From NCBI RefSeq assembly GCF_009905375.1, contig NC_133648.1, forward strand, positions 310,264,565-310,328,564: a stretch of DNA of 64,000 nucleotides, in the 5' to 3' direction. Of this stretch, positions 1-11,329 are shown piece after piece. Source of the stretch: Apium graveolens (lineage: Eukaryota > Streptophyta > Magnoliopsida > Apiales > Apiaceae). Each line of letters begins with the position of its first letter. Positions within the stretch are counted from its first letter, which is position 1. A model generated the notes under the pieces. It did not search any database. It was given only the letters and a program-made list of their open reading frames with translations, and was not told where the DNA came from. The position numbers and the translations under genes were made by a program.

Positions 1-567
1 CTAAAATCTTGAATCCACCTGTTCTTATTAATATTCTAATGCTTATCAATATTTTCCCTAGAAATTAAGGAAATATAGGTAAACTTTTTGAAACATAAGC
101 ACTTTCCATTGCATTATAATTTTTATATTTATATTGGTAGAAATATGTATATATTTTTTATGTAAAATTTTACTAGCTCTAGGCCTCATTTCTTTAAACT
201 CACTTAAAATTCCTTATATTGAAAATGAGTTATACTTTTAGATTTGCTCGATGTTAGGTTTTCTGTATTTCATACCGGGTAAACTAACTTCAAGTTCCAT
301 ACCTTTTCCACTTAAAAAGGTGTTACCAAACTCCACATTGATCATTACAAGTTAAGTAGCTATTTCATATAAAAATATTAATTACTTAGCAAAATTAACA
401 ACATAACCTCCACATGCATATCAATAAACCAAACACATATATTTAGTTATCTTGAAACTCATAGTTTTAACTCAGGAAGTTAAGTTGTACATAATTATAA
501 AAGTTGAATAGTCTTTTATGTAATTCACCTAAATACCATTTTTCTTCTTTTTATTTTATATTATATC
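1..567. other. AT-rich flank, no gene seen
   Basis: This is the left flank of the family A CACTA and it recurs at 20327-20893. I see no open frame of note, no RNA gene and no inverted repeat. It ends in ATC, the left target duplication of the transposon. Confidence 0.6.
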
Positions 568-593
568 CACTACTAGACAAAGTAGAATAGACA

Positions 594-712
594 TCACCTC
601 TTAGACATCGGTTGCTTCGGCAGCCTATGTAAAAGGTGTTTTCTATATCGGTTTTGGGCAACCGATGTCTTTTGTTGTTATAAGCATCAGTGTTTTAGCC
701 CAACCGATGTTA
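594..712. repeat. Left subterminal repeats of CACTA-A, copy 1
   Basis: Several direct and inverted copies of ACATCGGTT or AACCGATGT cluster just inside the terminus, including a facing pair at about 602 and 662. In En/Spm, subterminal repeats are binding sites for the TNPA protein; that role is inferred here. Confidence 0.8.
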
Positions 713-719
713 TATGTTT

Positions 720-2620
720 GTATTAAAAATATTATTCAACGCGCCTTCCCCGTTCCCCCCTTAACCAAATAATTCATTCCCTCCATGTGTTTCCCCCCTA
801 TTTTTTGACTAAGTAAAATTCTCCCCCTTTTTTCACACACATATTCCCCCTCTTTTTTATTAAAAAATTAAAAACAAAAACAAAAAACAAAAAACGTACT
901 CTCTCACCTCTCATCAAAAAACTTTCATTTCACCAAGAATAGGTTGCTCATTGTGCTCTCATTTCCCTCTATGTGCTCTCATTTTCTCATAGATTTGGGG
1001 GTTGCTCTCATCAAGGTTTCTCTCATCGAGGTTGCTCTCATTTTCTCCTAGATTTGGGGGTTTTACTGCATTAAGTCGAAGGCGAAGTCGGAGTTGGAGT
1101 TGAACTCAGAGTTTAAGTTTGGAGTTCAAGTCGGAGTTTGAAGCTAAGTTGGAGGTTAAAGCTTGAATTAGGTAAGTCTTAAACCATAATTTCAGAATTG
1201 GAGATTTGAATTTGAAACCCTAATTTTTTATTTTTTAATTAGTTTAAGCATTTGCATCTGCTTGTTTGAGTTGCTTGTCATATAGCAAACCCTAATTTTA
1301 TTTTATTTTGTTTAAATTATAGGATTTTGTTTAAATGAGTTGCTTGTCTTTTCTCTATTTTCTCTAGGAAATGCATGTTATTTTGAGTTAAATACTTGGA
1401 TGATAGACGAAATCCGCTTTTTGTTCTATATATGTCATTACAACATATAGTTTACATAAAATTTTTATGTTAACATATATAAAATGACAAGAATATGATT
1501 ATGTGTAGAATTTATAGTATAATGTAAACATCTTTCATCTATTTATAGTACAATATAAACATTAAAATGCATGTCCTGTCTTGATTTTGAATTCTAGACA
1601 ATTAACTTTGATTTTTGTTCATACTTGGAATTAAAAAAGTTATAAAAGAACACTTCAGTAACACATACATATGGTGCTTATAAAGAAAATAATTACCTGG
1701 TAGACAAGAAGGGGGTGTCCTTGGAGGAGTTAGAAAAGCAGAAGTGGTTTGTTTGGGAATGTACTTCATGACATGTATATATGTACTTTAATGAATTTAT
1801 CAACCGCTAATGACTTTAGGTTCAAACAAGCAAAACTTCTAGGTTCTTCTATATGATTCTAGTTTAGATTTATACGATTTATATTCTGAAAATGAATGAA
1901 ATGGCAGACTTTTGCGTTATGATCGGATGAAACAGATAGAGGGAAAATGAATATCTTCTAGTTTGAGAGATCGAATAATTACAAGATAACTGTAGGTAGG
2001 TCAGACCAAGAAATTACAAGGTGATGAGGTTGGAGCCTACAAATTACGAATTAAAAGCAAAAATTTATCTTCACCTACACATGGAAATTAAGACAAGGGC
2101 TACTCAAGTTCCACTTAAAAGTCTAAGAAAAATAAGTTGTTTACAGTTGTAATAAAATTACAAAGTTGCTAAAATGATACCTTTTTAGTATAAAGAATTG
2201 ATAGAGGGAGTGGATAATAAAAGTTAGAGCAATTGAAAGATAACTTTCCTCTCATCATCAATTTATTACATAAGTACATACAGAACTTTTACACTAAAAG
2301 TTCTGATTCTTGTTTGAGAAATGATAGTTAGCATGTGAATAGAGTTTTCTTGGTCTATGAAAGCTAATACTTTATGAGCATCGGCGTCGGGTAGTGGTTG
2401 ATTCTGCTCATTAAAAATTATATTAATTTGCTATGTTTATTGTCTAGTATCGTGCTCTGCTTTGTTCTGCGTTGTGTTTCGTTTCATCATTTTAATCAAT
2501 CAGTGTTGTGCTCTGCTTTGCCGATAATTATACATAGTAATACATATATATTACTAATTGTATGTTGCTTGTTTTTTAAATATTTGATATAAAAATTAGG
2601 TAGGAAATAGGTTATTCTAC
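720..2620 (+). promoter_or_regulatory. Leader and 5' non-coding region of the CACTA-A tnp2 gene, copy 1
   Basis: A CT-rich stretch at 900-1050 repeats GCTCTCATTTTCTC and GATTTGGGGGTT. It is followed by imperfect AAGTCGGAGTT-type repeats at 1080-1150 and a good splice donor, TTAGGTAAGT, near 1170. This looks like a non-coding leader exon followed by a long AT-rich intron up to the ATG at 2625. The CACTA-B genes have similar CT-rich leaders. No protein gene is supported; small open frames in the AT-rich part look random. Confidence 0.45.
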
Positions 2621-2624
2621 GAAT

Positions 2625-4390
2625 ATGGAGAAAGACTGGATTTTGAAAGAGAGGGATTCGTCGGAATATGAAATCGGGGTTGAAAAGTTTTTGATTTATG
2701 CCAAAGAAAATTGTAAAAATCCTAAAAAAATACCTTGCCCCAGCTGTAAATGTCTTAATTTCAAGAAATTTCCGATCAAAATAATAAGGGGTCATCTCTA
2801 CGAGAATAGTTTCAATCATGGGTATATTGATTGGATTTGGCACAGATCTAAGACTGGTAGGTCATTTATTGGTAGCACACTGCCCTCTCATGAAGAGGAG
2901 CATAATGCAGATACATTTAAATCAGCCTTTGAAGCTGCATCAGAAGTGGCTGTTGTATCGGAAGCGGCGGCTGCTGGTGCTTCCTAAGCTTCTATGGTTT
3001 GTGAAGCAGCATATCATAATCTAGGGGGTAAATCAGGGGATGATAACTAATATAAAGACTCGCATGATTTTAAGAGGTTTGTGATTGATGCTCAACAACC
3101 TATATTTGAGTGCAGCGACTTCAAAAAATTAGATTTGGTGTTAAAATTACATAACTGAAAAATGAGATTTGGTGTTAGTGATAGCACATTTAGCGATCTT
3201 CTCTCTATAGTTGGCTCATTCCTAACTTAGGATAATATATTATGTGTTACCGCATATGAAGCAAATAAAACTCTTTCAAATTTAGGCCTCGAGTATACAA
3301 AATTGCACACGTGTCCCAATGAATGTGTTCTATACATGGGTATAAATAAGACTGATTCGGAGTGTCCAAAGTGCAAGCTATCTCGCTGGAAGGTAGGTAA
3401 GGATAGTAGAGAAAGGTATAAAATCCCAACAAAAGTTATGTGGTAATTTCTGATCATCCCAAGATGTTTAAACTCTTCTTTGGCAGCTGAGTTATTGACA
3501 TGGCATTCCAACCAAAGAATTCATGATGGGCAGATGTGCCACCCTGTCGACTCTCCTTTTTGGCAGAATATCGGGCCTACCTTCGGAAGTGAGCCAAGAA
3601 ATCTTTGACTAGCTTTGTCGGCTGATGGTATTAACCCAAATAACAATGGGATGACCAACTCGGTATTGTTGTTAGTCGGTAATATTGGTAATATATAATC
3701 TTCCTTCATGGTTATGTATGAAAAAGAAATTTATGATGTTAACTATATTGGTCTCCGGTCCACATGAACCAGGTAACAAACTTGATGTGTTTTTACAACC
3801 GTTAGTTGATGATTTAAAAAAGCTTTGGGAAGAAGGTGAACCGAATATAAATAATGCCTTCAAAAAAAATATTTTTCACTTTAAGGGCGACTTTGTTATG
3901 GACGAGACTTTGTTATGGACGATTAATGATTTCCCGACATATGGTAATTTGTCTGGCTTTGTTAACAAGGGTTATTTGGGTTGTCTAGTGTGTGGTGATG
4001 ATACCGTTGCTAACTATTTACCTTATAGTAGGAAAATATGTTACCAAGGTCATCATCGGTATTTGCCGAGGCATCATCTATACAAGAGGAAGAAGAAAGC
4101 CTTTAATGGTCAACAAGAGTTTGGATAGCCAAGGCAACCCCTTTCTGAACAAGAGGTGTTAGGGCAACAAGAAAACATTAAATTTTCTTATGGAGAGGAA
4201 GTAAAGAAGTCAAAGAAGATGAACTGTGCTTGGAAGAAGAAGTCGGTATTTTTTGAGTAGGAATACTGAAAATTCTATCACGTTCGTCATTGCCTCAATA
4301 TTATGCATGTTGAGAAAAATGTGTGGGATAGTCTATTTGGGAAGTTACTGAATTTAAAGTTCAAGATAGTGAGGCATCTCGCCTTCATAT
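2625..4390 (+). pseudogene. CACTA transposase (Transpos_assoc + tnp2 domains), broken, copy 1
   Basis: The first 120 codons (2625-2987) match the transposase-associated zinc-binding domain at the start of plant CACTA transposases: MEKDWILKERDSSEYEIGV, a CPSCKC cluster, and HGYIDWIWH. After a stop the family pattern continues in pieces, with TCPNECVLY and CPKCKLSRW near 3310-3390. The tnp2 core at 3685-4128 has YNLPSWLCMKKKFMML, DVFLQPLVDDLKKLW, and a C..C motif in GCLVCGDD. The segment at 4250-4390 keeps MHVEKNVWDSLFGKLL. Several in-frame stops (for example at the end of 2987 and near 3450 and 4128) and at least one frameshift around 3680 rule out an intact product. The protein would be the catalytic transposase (TNPD-like). 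Confidence 0.88.
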
Positions 4391-4391
4391 A

Positions 4392-4951
4392 ATGGACATC
4401 GGGGTTAGAATTGATTTAGCTCCAGAAGTAGGAGAAAAAAGAACTTATCTGCCTCCTTCCAGTTTTACTCTAACAAAAGTTGAAAAAAGAAAAGTGTTGA
4501 AATCCCTCTCATCAATGAAGTTGCCATATGGGCATTCGTCAAACATCAGAAATTGTGTATCCATGGAGGATTAAAGATATTTGGGATGAAGTCTCATGAC
4601 TGCTATGTACTCCTTCAACAAATACTCCAGGTCGCCATTCGTTCTGTACTTCCAAAGAATGATAGAGTTAGCATAATAAGACTCTGCTTCTTTTTCAACA
4701 CTTTGTGCAACAAGATTATTGACGTATCTAAACTTGAAAAATTGCAACCCGGTGTGGTATTAACCTTATGTGAGCTTGAAAAAATATTGCTGCCTTCTTT
4801 TTTTGATATAATGATACATCTAATAGTGCACCTGGTCAGGGAATTGCGTTTATGTGGGCCAGTTTTCTATAGATGGATGTATCCATTTGAGCGTTTTAAT
4901 AAAGTGTTAAAAGTTACGTGTGAAATCGTTATTTTCCAGAAGGTTGTATAG
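4392..4951 (+). pseudogene. CACTA transposase DUF4218 part, broken, copy 1
   Basis: This continues the transposase. 4392-4574 corresponds to the MDIGVRIDLAPE segment, and after a frame change 4553-4951 gives the DUF4218 domain: GMKSHDCYVLLQQILQVAIR, PSFFDIMIHLIVHLVREL, and GPVFYRWMYPFERF. A frameshift near 4920 ends the frame early, since the family's following GYVRN..HPEG segment is displaced. Confidence 0.85.
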
Positions 4952-5129
4952 TCGAAGCATACTTGAAAGAAGAATCTGTAGAATTTTGCACAGAGTTTTC
5001 TAGAAATAGTTTCATAACTGCCGGTCTTCCGAAGAACCAAGGCAAACTTTGAGAACAAAGTTATGACTGAATTGAATGAGAAAGTCGAAGGTATTTCTGG
5101 AATGGTAAGAGGTTAGCAGAAAAACCATC

Positions 5130-5720
5130 ATGACTGTTTTGACTTTTGATGTTCATCTAGTTGACGGGATCCGATACTTCATAAATGAGCGAGACGATGC
5201 TGGGGTTATTCAAAATAGTGGAGTCTCTTTAGTTGCTAAGACTGTCCAAGTTTCTAGTGCTAAGGATTTAAATCCCGTAGAGAGTGTTATGACATTTTAT
5301 GGGAGGATTGAAGAAATATGGGAATTGGATTACCACTCATTTAAAGCCCCATTGTTCTTGTGCAAATGGGAAGAATGTGACAGAGGCGTCAAGGCTGATG
5401 GACTTGGATTCACACTTGTGGACCTTAGTCGACAAGGCCACAAGAATGACAAATATGTGTTTGTTGATCAAATGAAACAAGTTTTCTATGTCGAAGATCC
5501 CGTTGATTCTAAATAGTCAGCCGTATTGACCTCAACAACCAGAGATTATCACGAGATATACAATGATGATGATCTTGGAGACATAATTCTAAAAAACCCT
5601 CTATTCTACTCTTACATCCCCATAGTTGATTCTAGTGTTGATGACGATGAAGAGTCTAATGTTGGCAATAAAAGCAAGGATGTAGAGGGAATCTGGCTGA
5701 AGAAGCGATCCAAGGCTTAA
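5130..5720 (+). pseudogene. CACTA transposase DUF4216 part and acidic tail, copy 1
   Basis: 5130-5516 matches the DUF4216 domain at the C-terminus of plant CACTA transposases: GIRYFINERDDAGVIQNSGV, IWELDYHSFKAPLFLCKW, and a DLGF/DLSRQGHKND-like region. A TAG at 5514-5516 separates it from an acidic tail (5526-5720) rich in Asp and Glu, which normally belongs to the same protein. It is a fragment of the gene that begins at 2625. Confidence 0.83.
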
Positions 5721-6089
5721 AAATCATATTCACTTGATTTACAGTTTTGTTTAAAAATAGGCTTCTCAAATTTATATAATTTTGACTGCTTTATTGTACA
5801 ATTATGGATGTTATCAAAAAAACTTGGAGTATATTTATCAACTTTTTATTGTAGAAATATATGATATAATTACTTGGAGTTTTTTTTTGCTAAGTGGTTT
5901 TTAAGTAATTTTAAGGTAATAAATATAAATTTTTGTGATTATCTGATTAAATATCTAATATAATATTGATGTTGACTTGAGATTATCGATAAGTTTTTGT
6001 GATTTTTTATTGTAGATTGTTAAGTAGTTTTATGGGAATAAATATAAAACTGAATCTTTTTGTGTGCCTACAGTATTGTCGTGTTTTTC

Positions 6090-6282
6090 ATTGTTTTTAC
6101 CAAAAGCAGGACATCTGAAGCAGCCTGAGGCATTTCAATTGAGTTGCAGTTCCAGTTGAATACGAATGACACAAACTACAGTTCTACATAGGTATGCTGG
6201 AAAGGACAATGGTGCCAATTGACATTCCGATTTGACCAAAGGTTGACCCTGAACTAAAAGAGAAAATATAGAATGATCTTGA
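6090..6282 (+). pseudogene. First part of CACTA TNPA-like/Ulp1 gene, copy 1
   Basis: Conceptual reading gives GMLERTMVPIDIPI, then a stop in place of Trp, then KVDPELKEKI and a second stop. This resembles the region before the plant transposase (Ptta/En/Spm) DNA-binding domain. The copia element inserted directly after this point (6283), and the gene resumes beyond 11245. Confidence 0.6.
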
Positions 6283-7815
6283 TGTTAGTGTAGGTGCCCT
6301 AGAGGCAATATATTATTCTATTAAATCTTTATGTCAGTTGATCATTCAATAAATGTATTTATTATGACCTTAATTACTACGAAATTTTGTTAGCATAATA
6401 AATGTCCTTAGAATCATGATACACATTGTATAGTTTATGTACATGACTTGAACTTGAGATTATATAATATATCATATTCTTAAAGGTCCCTAGTCGAGTA
6501 TTATTATATAGGACAATAATAATACATAGATAGACTAGTATTTTGTTTGACAAGATAACCACATCTCATTGGTTATAAGTATGGGGATACTAAAGTCAAT
6601 ACATAGGTACATGTGAGAGTACATGGTACTGGACAGACCCACCGTGAGATTCTTTATGCTTAATAAAGTCATAAGAAAGACTCACAGTGATAATGGTGTA
6701 ACGATCCTTTGACTTGAAATCATTATATTTTTATACGAGGATTAATATACTTTGACTACATTAAAAGTTACTTTTAATCGGGTGATGATTAAAGTGAACA
6801 TCGGGTATATCATGAGTCGTATGAGAAATATGAATGATAGATAAAATATTTAACCCTCCTATAATTAGGAGAGATATTATTGGCCTCTTGATTGAATAAG
6901 ATTATAAAAAGCATGGTCATGCTCAAATAATGATTTGTCTTGATAGTCTACTCTTGGATCAAGTAAACCCGGATTAAATGTTGAAGAGGATGACTAAATA
7001 GATGCCTCGAGTTTAATCTATAATATGTATGGTTAAAGGGATTATATTACACGAAAAACGTTAATCATAAAAAGTTTTATCTAATCTCGATTTAATTATT
7101 GTTTAATTGGGTAAAAATGATGTATTACTAGATACCGCTCATTGTTTATAATTTTATTAGAGAATAAAATTATTGCCAATTAAATAATAGCCTGTAAGGG
7201 TCGCACAAATAGAGCACTTAATAGAATAGTTTATTTAAATTATGGATTTAAATTAATTGATGATTATTTGAATTTTATTATGATTAAGTAAGACTTAATT
7301 GAGATAATATAAATTCGAAATAAAGAGAATGTTTTTGCCCATAATAATTAAGTATGACATAGTTATTAATTAAATAATAGAAATTCATTTTTATTATTTA
7401 ATCCTATACCTACTAGGGTTGGGCTTTGCTGTTATGGGCCTTTTTAATCAGCCATTATAAATAGATAATGATATGTTAAAGAGGGTTGTACCTTTTTGGA
7501 GAAAACCCTAGCAGCAACGAGAGGTAGAGGCAATTCGGATCGTAAAGAAGGAGGCTAGTACATCCATTCCGTAGTCAAGTTCGTGAGACTTTCTTGGAAG
7601 TGCTCGTGTGGATACCATAGAGGTGTTTCTCCGAGAGGTAGACACAAAGCGTGATAGATAGGATCTCCGTTGAGTTCGTGAAAGTCAGACTCTTGAAAGG
7701 TATCATTCGTTATCTCCATAATCTGCCCACAATTATACATGGATCCTGTTTTTGGGTTTCAAATTTTTTTTGTTTTATTTACGTTTATCCGCTGCGTTTT
7801 ATGCCTTGGAACCCA
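6283..7815 (+). repeat. Left LTR of nested copia, copy 1
   Basis: It starts TGTTAGTGTAGGTGCCCTAG and aligns with 9705-11240 over its length, with scattered substitutions (a few per cent by eye). Its last few bases differ from LTR2: after GGAACCCA it runs into pol rather than ending TCA, so the internal deletion appears to have removed the LTR's last bases. Confidence 0.9.
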
Positions 7816-8013
7816 AATGAAACAAAGGTGTATTATTTTTATAGTCCTTCTGAGCAGAAAGTGTATATTGCTCGAGATGTTGTCTTCATGGAACGAGATT
7901 TTGTTTCTAAACGAAATAGTGGGAGAACTATAGATCTCGATGAAGATCGAGAACCACAAAATAACATTGAACCTGAAGTGGAACAAGAGCAGAATAATGA
8001 TAATGCTCAATAA
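7795..8013 (+). pseudogene. Copia integrase C-terminal remnant, copy 1
   Basis: The reading FMPWNPNETKVYYFYSPSEQ, KVYIARDVVFMERDFVSKR and the following acidic linker match the stretch between the integrase core and reverse transcriptase of plant copia polyproteins. It begins abruptly at the end of LTR1, so the catalytic integrase core is absent. It ends at TAA (8011-8013), after which VVRRSGRISQEPERY continues in another frame. Confidence 0.8.
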
Positions 8014-8073
8014 ACACAGGTTGTTCGTAGATCTGGTAGAATTAGCCAGGAGCCAGAGAGATATGGATTTCTC

Positions 8074-8957
8074 TTGACTCAGTGTGGTGATTTGATGCTC
8101 ATAGATGAAGATGAGCCTCTCACATACCAAGATGCTATGAACAGTCCAGACTCTAAGAGATGGATTAAAGCCATGAAATCTGAGATAGATTCCATGTACG
8201 AAAACCAAGTATGGACTTTGGTTGATCAACCTGAAGGGCTAATACCCATAAATGCAAATGGGTTTTTAAGAAGACAAAAGGCATGGATGGAAATGTTCAG
8301 ACCTATAAAGCAAGGCTGGTTGCAAAAGGTTTCAAACAAATTCATGGTATTGACTATGATGAAACTTTCTCACCAGTGGCTATGGTCAAGTCTATAAGGA
8401 TTTTACTTGCCATTGCAGCATTCCATGAATATGAAATATGGTAAATGGATGTCAAAACAACCTTCCTTAATGGAAACCTTGAAGAGGATGTGTACATGAC
8501 ACAACCTGAGGGTTTTGTCGATCCAAGGAATGCTGGCAAGGTATGTAAATTGTGTCAATCCATTTATGGATTAAAGCAATCCTCTTGGAGATGGAATATC
8601 CGTTTTGATGAAATAGTCACAGAGTATGCCTTTGTTCAAAATGAAGATGAACCGTGTGTTTACAAGAAGGTTAGTGGGAGCTATATGGTATTCATAGTAC
8701 TATATGTTTATGATATACTACTAATGGGGAATGACATACCTTCTCTAAAGGCTGTTAAGACTTGGTTAGGGAGCAATTTCTCCATGAAAGACTTAGGAGA
8801 GGCATCCTACATTCTAGGAATGAGGATCTATAGAGAAAGATCTAAAAGGATGATCGGTCTAAGTCAGGGCACATACATTGATAAGGTTTTGCATCGTTTT
8901 GGAATGCAAAATGCAAAAAGGGGATGTCCCCGTGTCTCAAGGGATAACGATTTCTAA
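8074..8957 (+). pseudogene. Copia reverse transcriptase, inactivated, copy 1
   Basis: The frame opens in the family start region (PLTYQDAMNSPDSKRWIKAM). Near 8252 copy 1 has a short replacement with a net loss of one base relative to copy 2, destroying the WCKWVFKKTK segment. A TAA at 8443-8445 replaces the residue before MDVKTTFLNGNLEEDVYM. The catalytic YVDD motif reads YVYD (LYVYDILLMGND, about 8700-8720), so an active-site Asp is lost. A further frameshift near 8920 separates it from RNase H. Confidence 0.9.
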
Positions 8958-9690
8958 GGACCAGTGTTCGAAATCATTGGATGAGAAGGACCAGATGAAT
9001 AAAGTTCCTTATGCTTCAGCAATTGGATCTATCATTTATACAATGGTATATACTCGCTCAGATATCTCGTATGCTTTGAGCGTGACGAGCAGATACCAGT
9101 CTAATCCGAGTGAAGGTCACTGGACGGCAGTCAAGAATATTCTTAATTACCTGAAAAAAACTAAAAATTCATTCTTGATGTATGGAGGAGAAGAGAAACT
9201 CGTTGTAAATGGTTACACCGATGCACGTTTCCAAACAGACAGAGATGATACTGTATCACAGTCTGGTTTTGTGTTTTGTCTAAAAGGAGGTGCTGTAAGC
9301 TGGAAGAGTTCAAAGCAAGAAAGAGTAGGTGATTCTACAATGGAGGCTGAGTACATTGCAGCTTGTGAAGCAGCTAAGGAGGCTGTTTGGATTCGAAAGT
9401 TCATTTCTTATTTGGGAGTGGTTTCATCGATCGCAGATCCCATTGATCTATACTGCGATAATAATGGAGCCATTGCACATGCTAAAGAACCTAGATCACA
9501 CTCCCGGGCTAAACATATACTCAGGAGATTTCACCTTATTCGAGAGATTAATGAAAGGGGTGATATACACATATGTAAAGTGCACATGAATTGTAACATT
9601 GCAGACCCACTGACCAAAAGCTTGTCGCAGCAGAAGCACGATGGTCACACTAGTTCCATGGGTATTAGATATATGGGTGATTGGCTCTAG
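8958..9690 (+). pseudogene. Copia RNase H domain and 3' end of pol, copy 1
   Basis: Open frame with YASAIGSIIYTMVYTRSDIS, VNGYTDARFQTDRDD (first RNase H Asp), STMEAEYIAACEAAKEAVWI (Glu), LYCDNNGAIAHAKEP (Asp), and a normal end at IADPLTKSL..MGIRYMGDWL. It stops just before the polypurine tract and LTR2. The domain looks intact but is cut off from the reverse transcriptase by an upstream frameshift. Confidence 0.9.
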
Positions 9691-9704
9691 TATAAGTGGG
9701 AGAT

Positions 9705-11240
9705 TGTTAGTGTAGGTTCCCTAGAGGCAATATATTATTCTTTTAAATCTTTATGTAAGTTGATCATTTAATAAATGTATTTATTTTGACCTTAATTACT
9801 GCGATATTTTGTTAGCATAATAAATGTCCTTAGAATCATGATACACATTGTATAGTTTAAGTACATGACTTGAACTTGAGATTATATAATATATCATATT
9901 CTTAAAGGTCCCTAGTCGATTATTATTATATATGACAATAATAACACATAGATAGACTAGTATGTTGTTTGACAAGATAATCACATCTCATTGGTTATAA
10001 GTATGCGGGATACTAAAGTCAATACACAGGTACATGTATGAGTACATGGTACTGGACAGACCCACAATGAGATTCTTCATGTTTAATAAAGTCATAAGAA
10101 AGACTCACAGTGATAATGGTGTAACGATCTTTTGACTTGAAATCATTATATTTTTATACGAGGATTAATATACTTTGACTACATTAAAAGTAACTTTTGA
10201 TCGGGTGATGATAAAAGTGAACATCGGGTATATCATGAGTCGTATGAGAAATATTTATGATAAAAAAAGGATTTAACCCTCGTATAATTAAGAGAGTTAT
10301 TATTGGCCTCTTGATTGAGTAAGATTATAAAAAGCATGGCCATGCTCAAATAATGATTTGTCTTGATAGTCTACTCATGGATCAAGTAAACCCGAATTAA
10401 ATGTTGAAGAGGATAACTAAATACATACCTCGAGTTTAATCTATAATATGTATGGTTAAAGGGATTATATTACACAAAAAACATTAATCACAAAAGGTTT
10501 TATCTAATCACGATTTAATTATTGTTTAATTGGGTAACAATGATGTATTACTAGATACCGCTCATTTTTTATAATTTTATTAGAGAATAAAATTATTGCC
10601 AATTAAATAATAGCCTATAGGGTCGCACAAATAGAGCACTTAATGGAATAGTCAATTTAAATTATGGATTTAAATTAATTGATGATTATTTGAATTTTAT
10701 TATAATTAACTCTGACTTAATTGAGATAATTTAAATTCGAATTAAAGGGAATGTTTTTGCCCATAATAATTAAGTATGACTTAGTCATTAATTAAATAAT
10801 AGAAATTCGTTTTTATTATTTAATCCTATACCTACTAGGGTTGGGCTTTGCTGTTATGGGCCTTTTTAATCAGCCATTATAAATAGTATAATGATATGTT
10901 AAAGAGGGTTGTACGTTTTTGGAGAAAACCCTAGCAGCAAAGAGAGGCAGAGGTAATTCAGATCATCAAGAAGGAGGCTAGTACATCCATTCCGTAGTCA
11001 AGTTCGTGAGACGTTCTTGGAGTGCTCGTATGGATACCATAGAGGTGTTTCTCCGAGAGGTAGATACAAAGCGTGATAGCTAGGATCTCCGTTGAGTTCG
11101 TGAAAGTCAGGCTCTTGAAAGGTATGATTCGTTATATCCATAATCTGTCCACAATTATACATGGATCCTATTTTTGGGTTTCAAATTTTTTTTGTTTTAT
11201 TTACGTTTATCCGCTGCATTTTATGCCTCGGAACCCATCA
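9705..11240 (+). repeat. Right LTR of nested copia, copy 1
   Basis: It starts TGTTAGTGTAGG and ends AACCCATCA, followed by the target duplication CTTGA. It is collinear with 6283-7815. The two LTRs differ far more from each other than either does from its duplicate at 26609-28141 or 30032-31565, which dates the duplication well after insertion. Confidence 0.92.
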
Positions 11241-11329
11241 CTTGAGATATGTCAGTTACAATCGCAATTGACATTAATATCATGGTTTTTATTTAACAAA
11301 AATTGTATTGTCTGAACTTGTTAAATTTG

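Larger units (their letters stand above)
6283..11240 (+). mobile_element. Ty1/copia LTR retrotransposon, internally deleted, nested in CACTA-A, copy 1
   Basis: Two long terminal repeats (6283-7815 and 9705-11240) flank a partial pol region. The element is flanked by the direct repeat CTTGA (6278-6282 and 11241-11245), a 5-bp target duplication. A purine-rich tract, AAGTGGGAGAT, lies just before the right LTR. Primer binding site, gag, protease and most of integrase are missing, because LTR1 runs straight into the integrase C-terminus near 7815. The element cannot encode its own movement. Confidence 0.93.

Noticed and set aside
2398..2592. Small hydrophobic open frame (64 codons), repeated at 22724
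   Set aside because: It lies in AT-rich leader/intron sequence of the CACTA-A transposase, has low-complexity Leu/Ile/Cys content and no family pattern; its second copy is only the segmental duplicate.
7759..8229. 156-codon minus-strand frame opposite the copia integrase/reverse transcriptase
   Set aside because: Antisense shadow of the copia coding strand; the plus strand has the family motifs.
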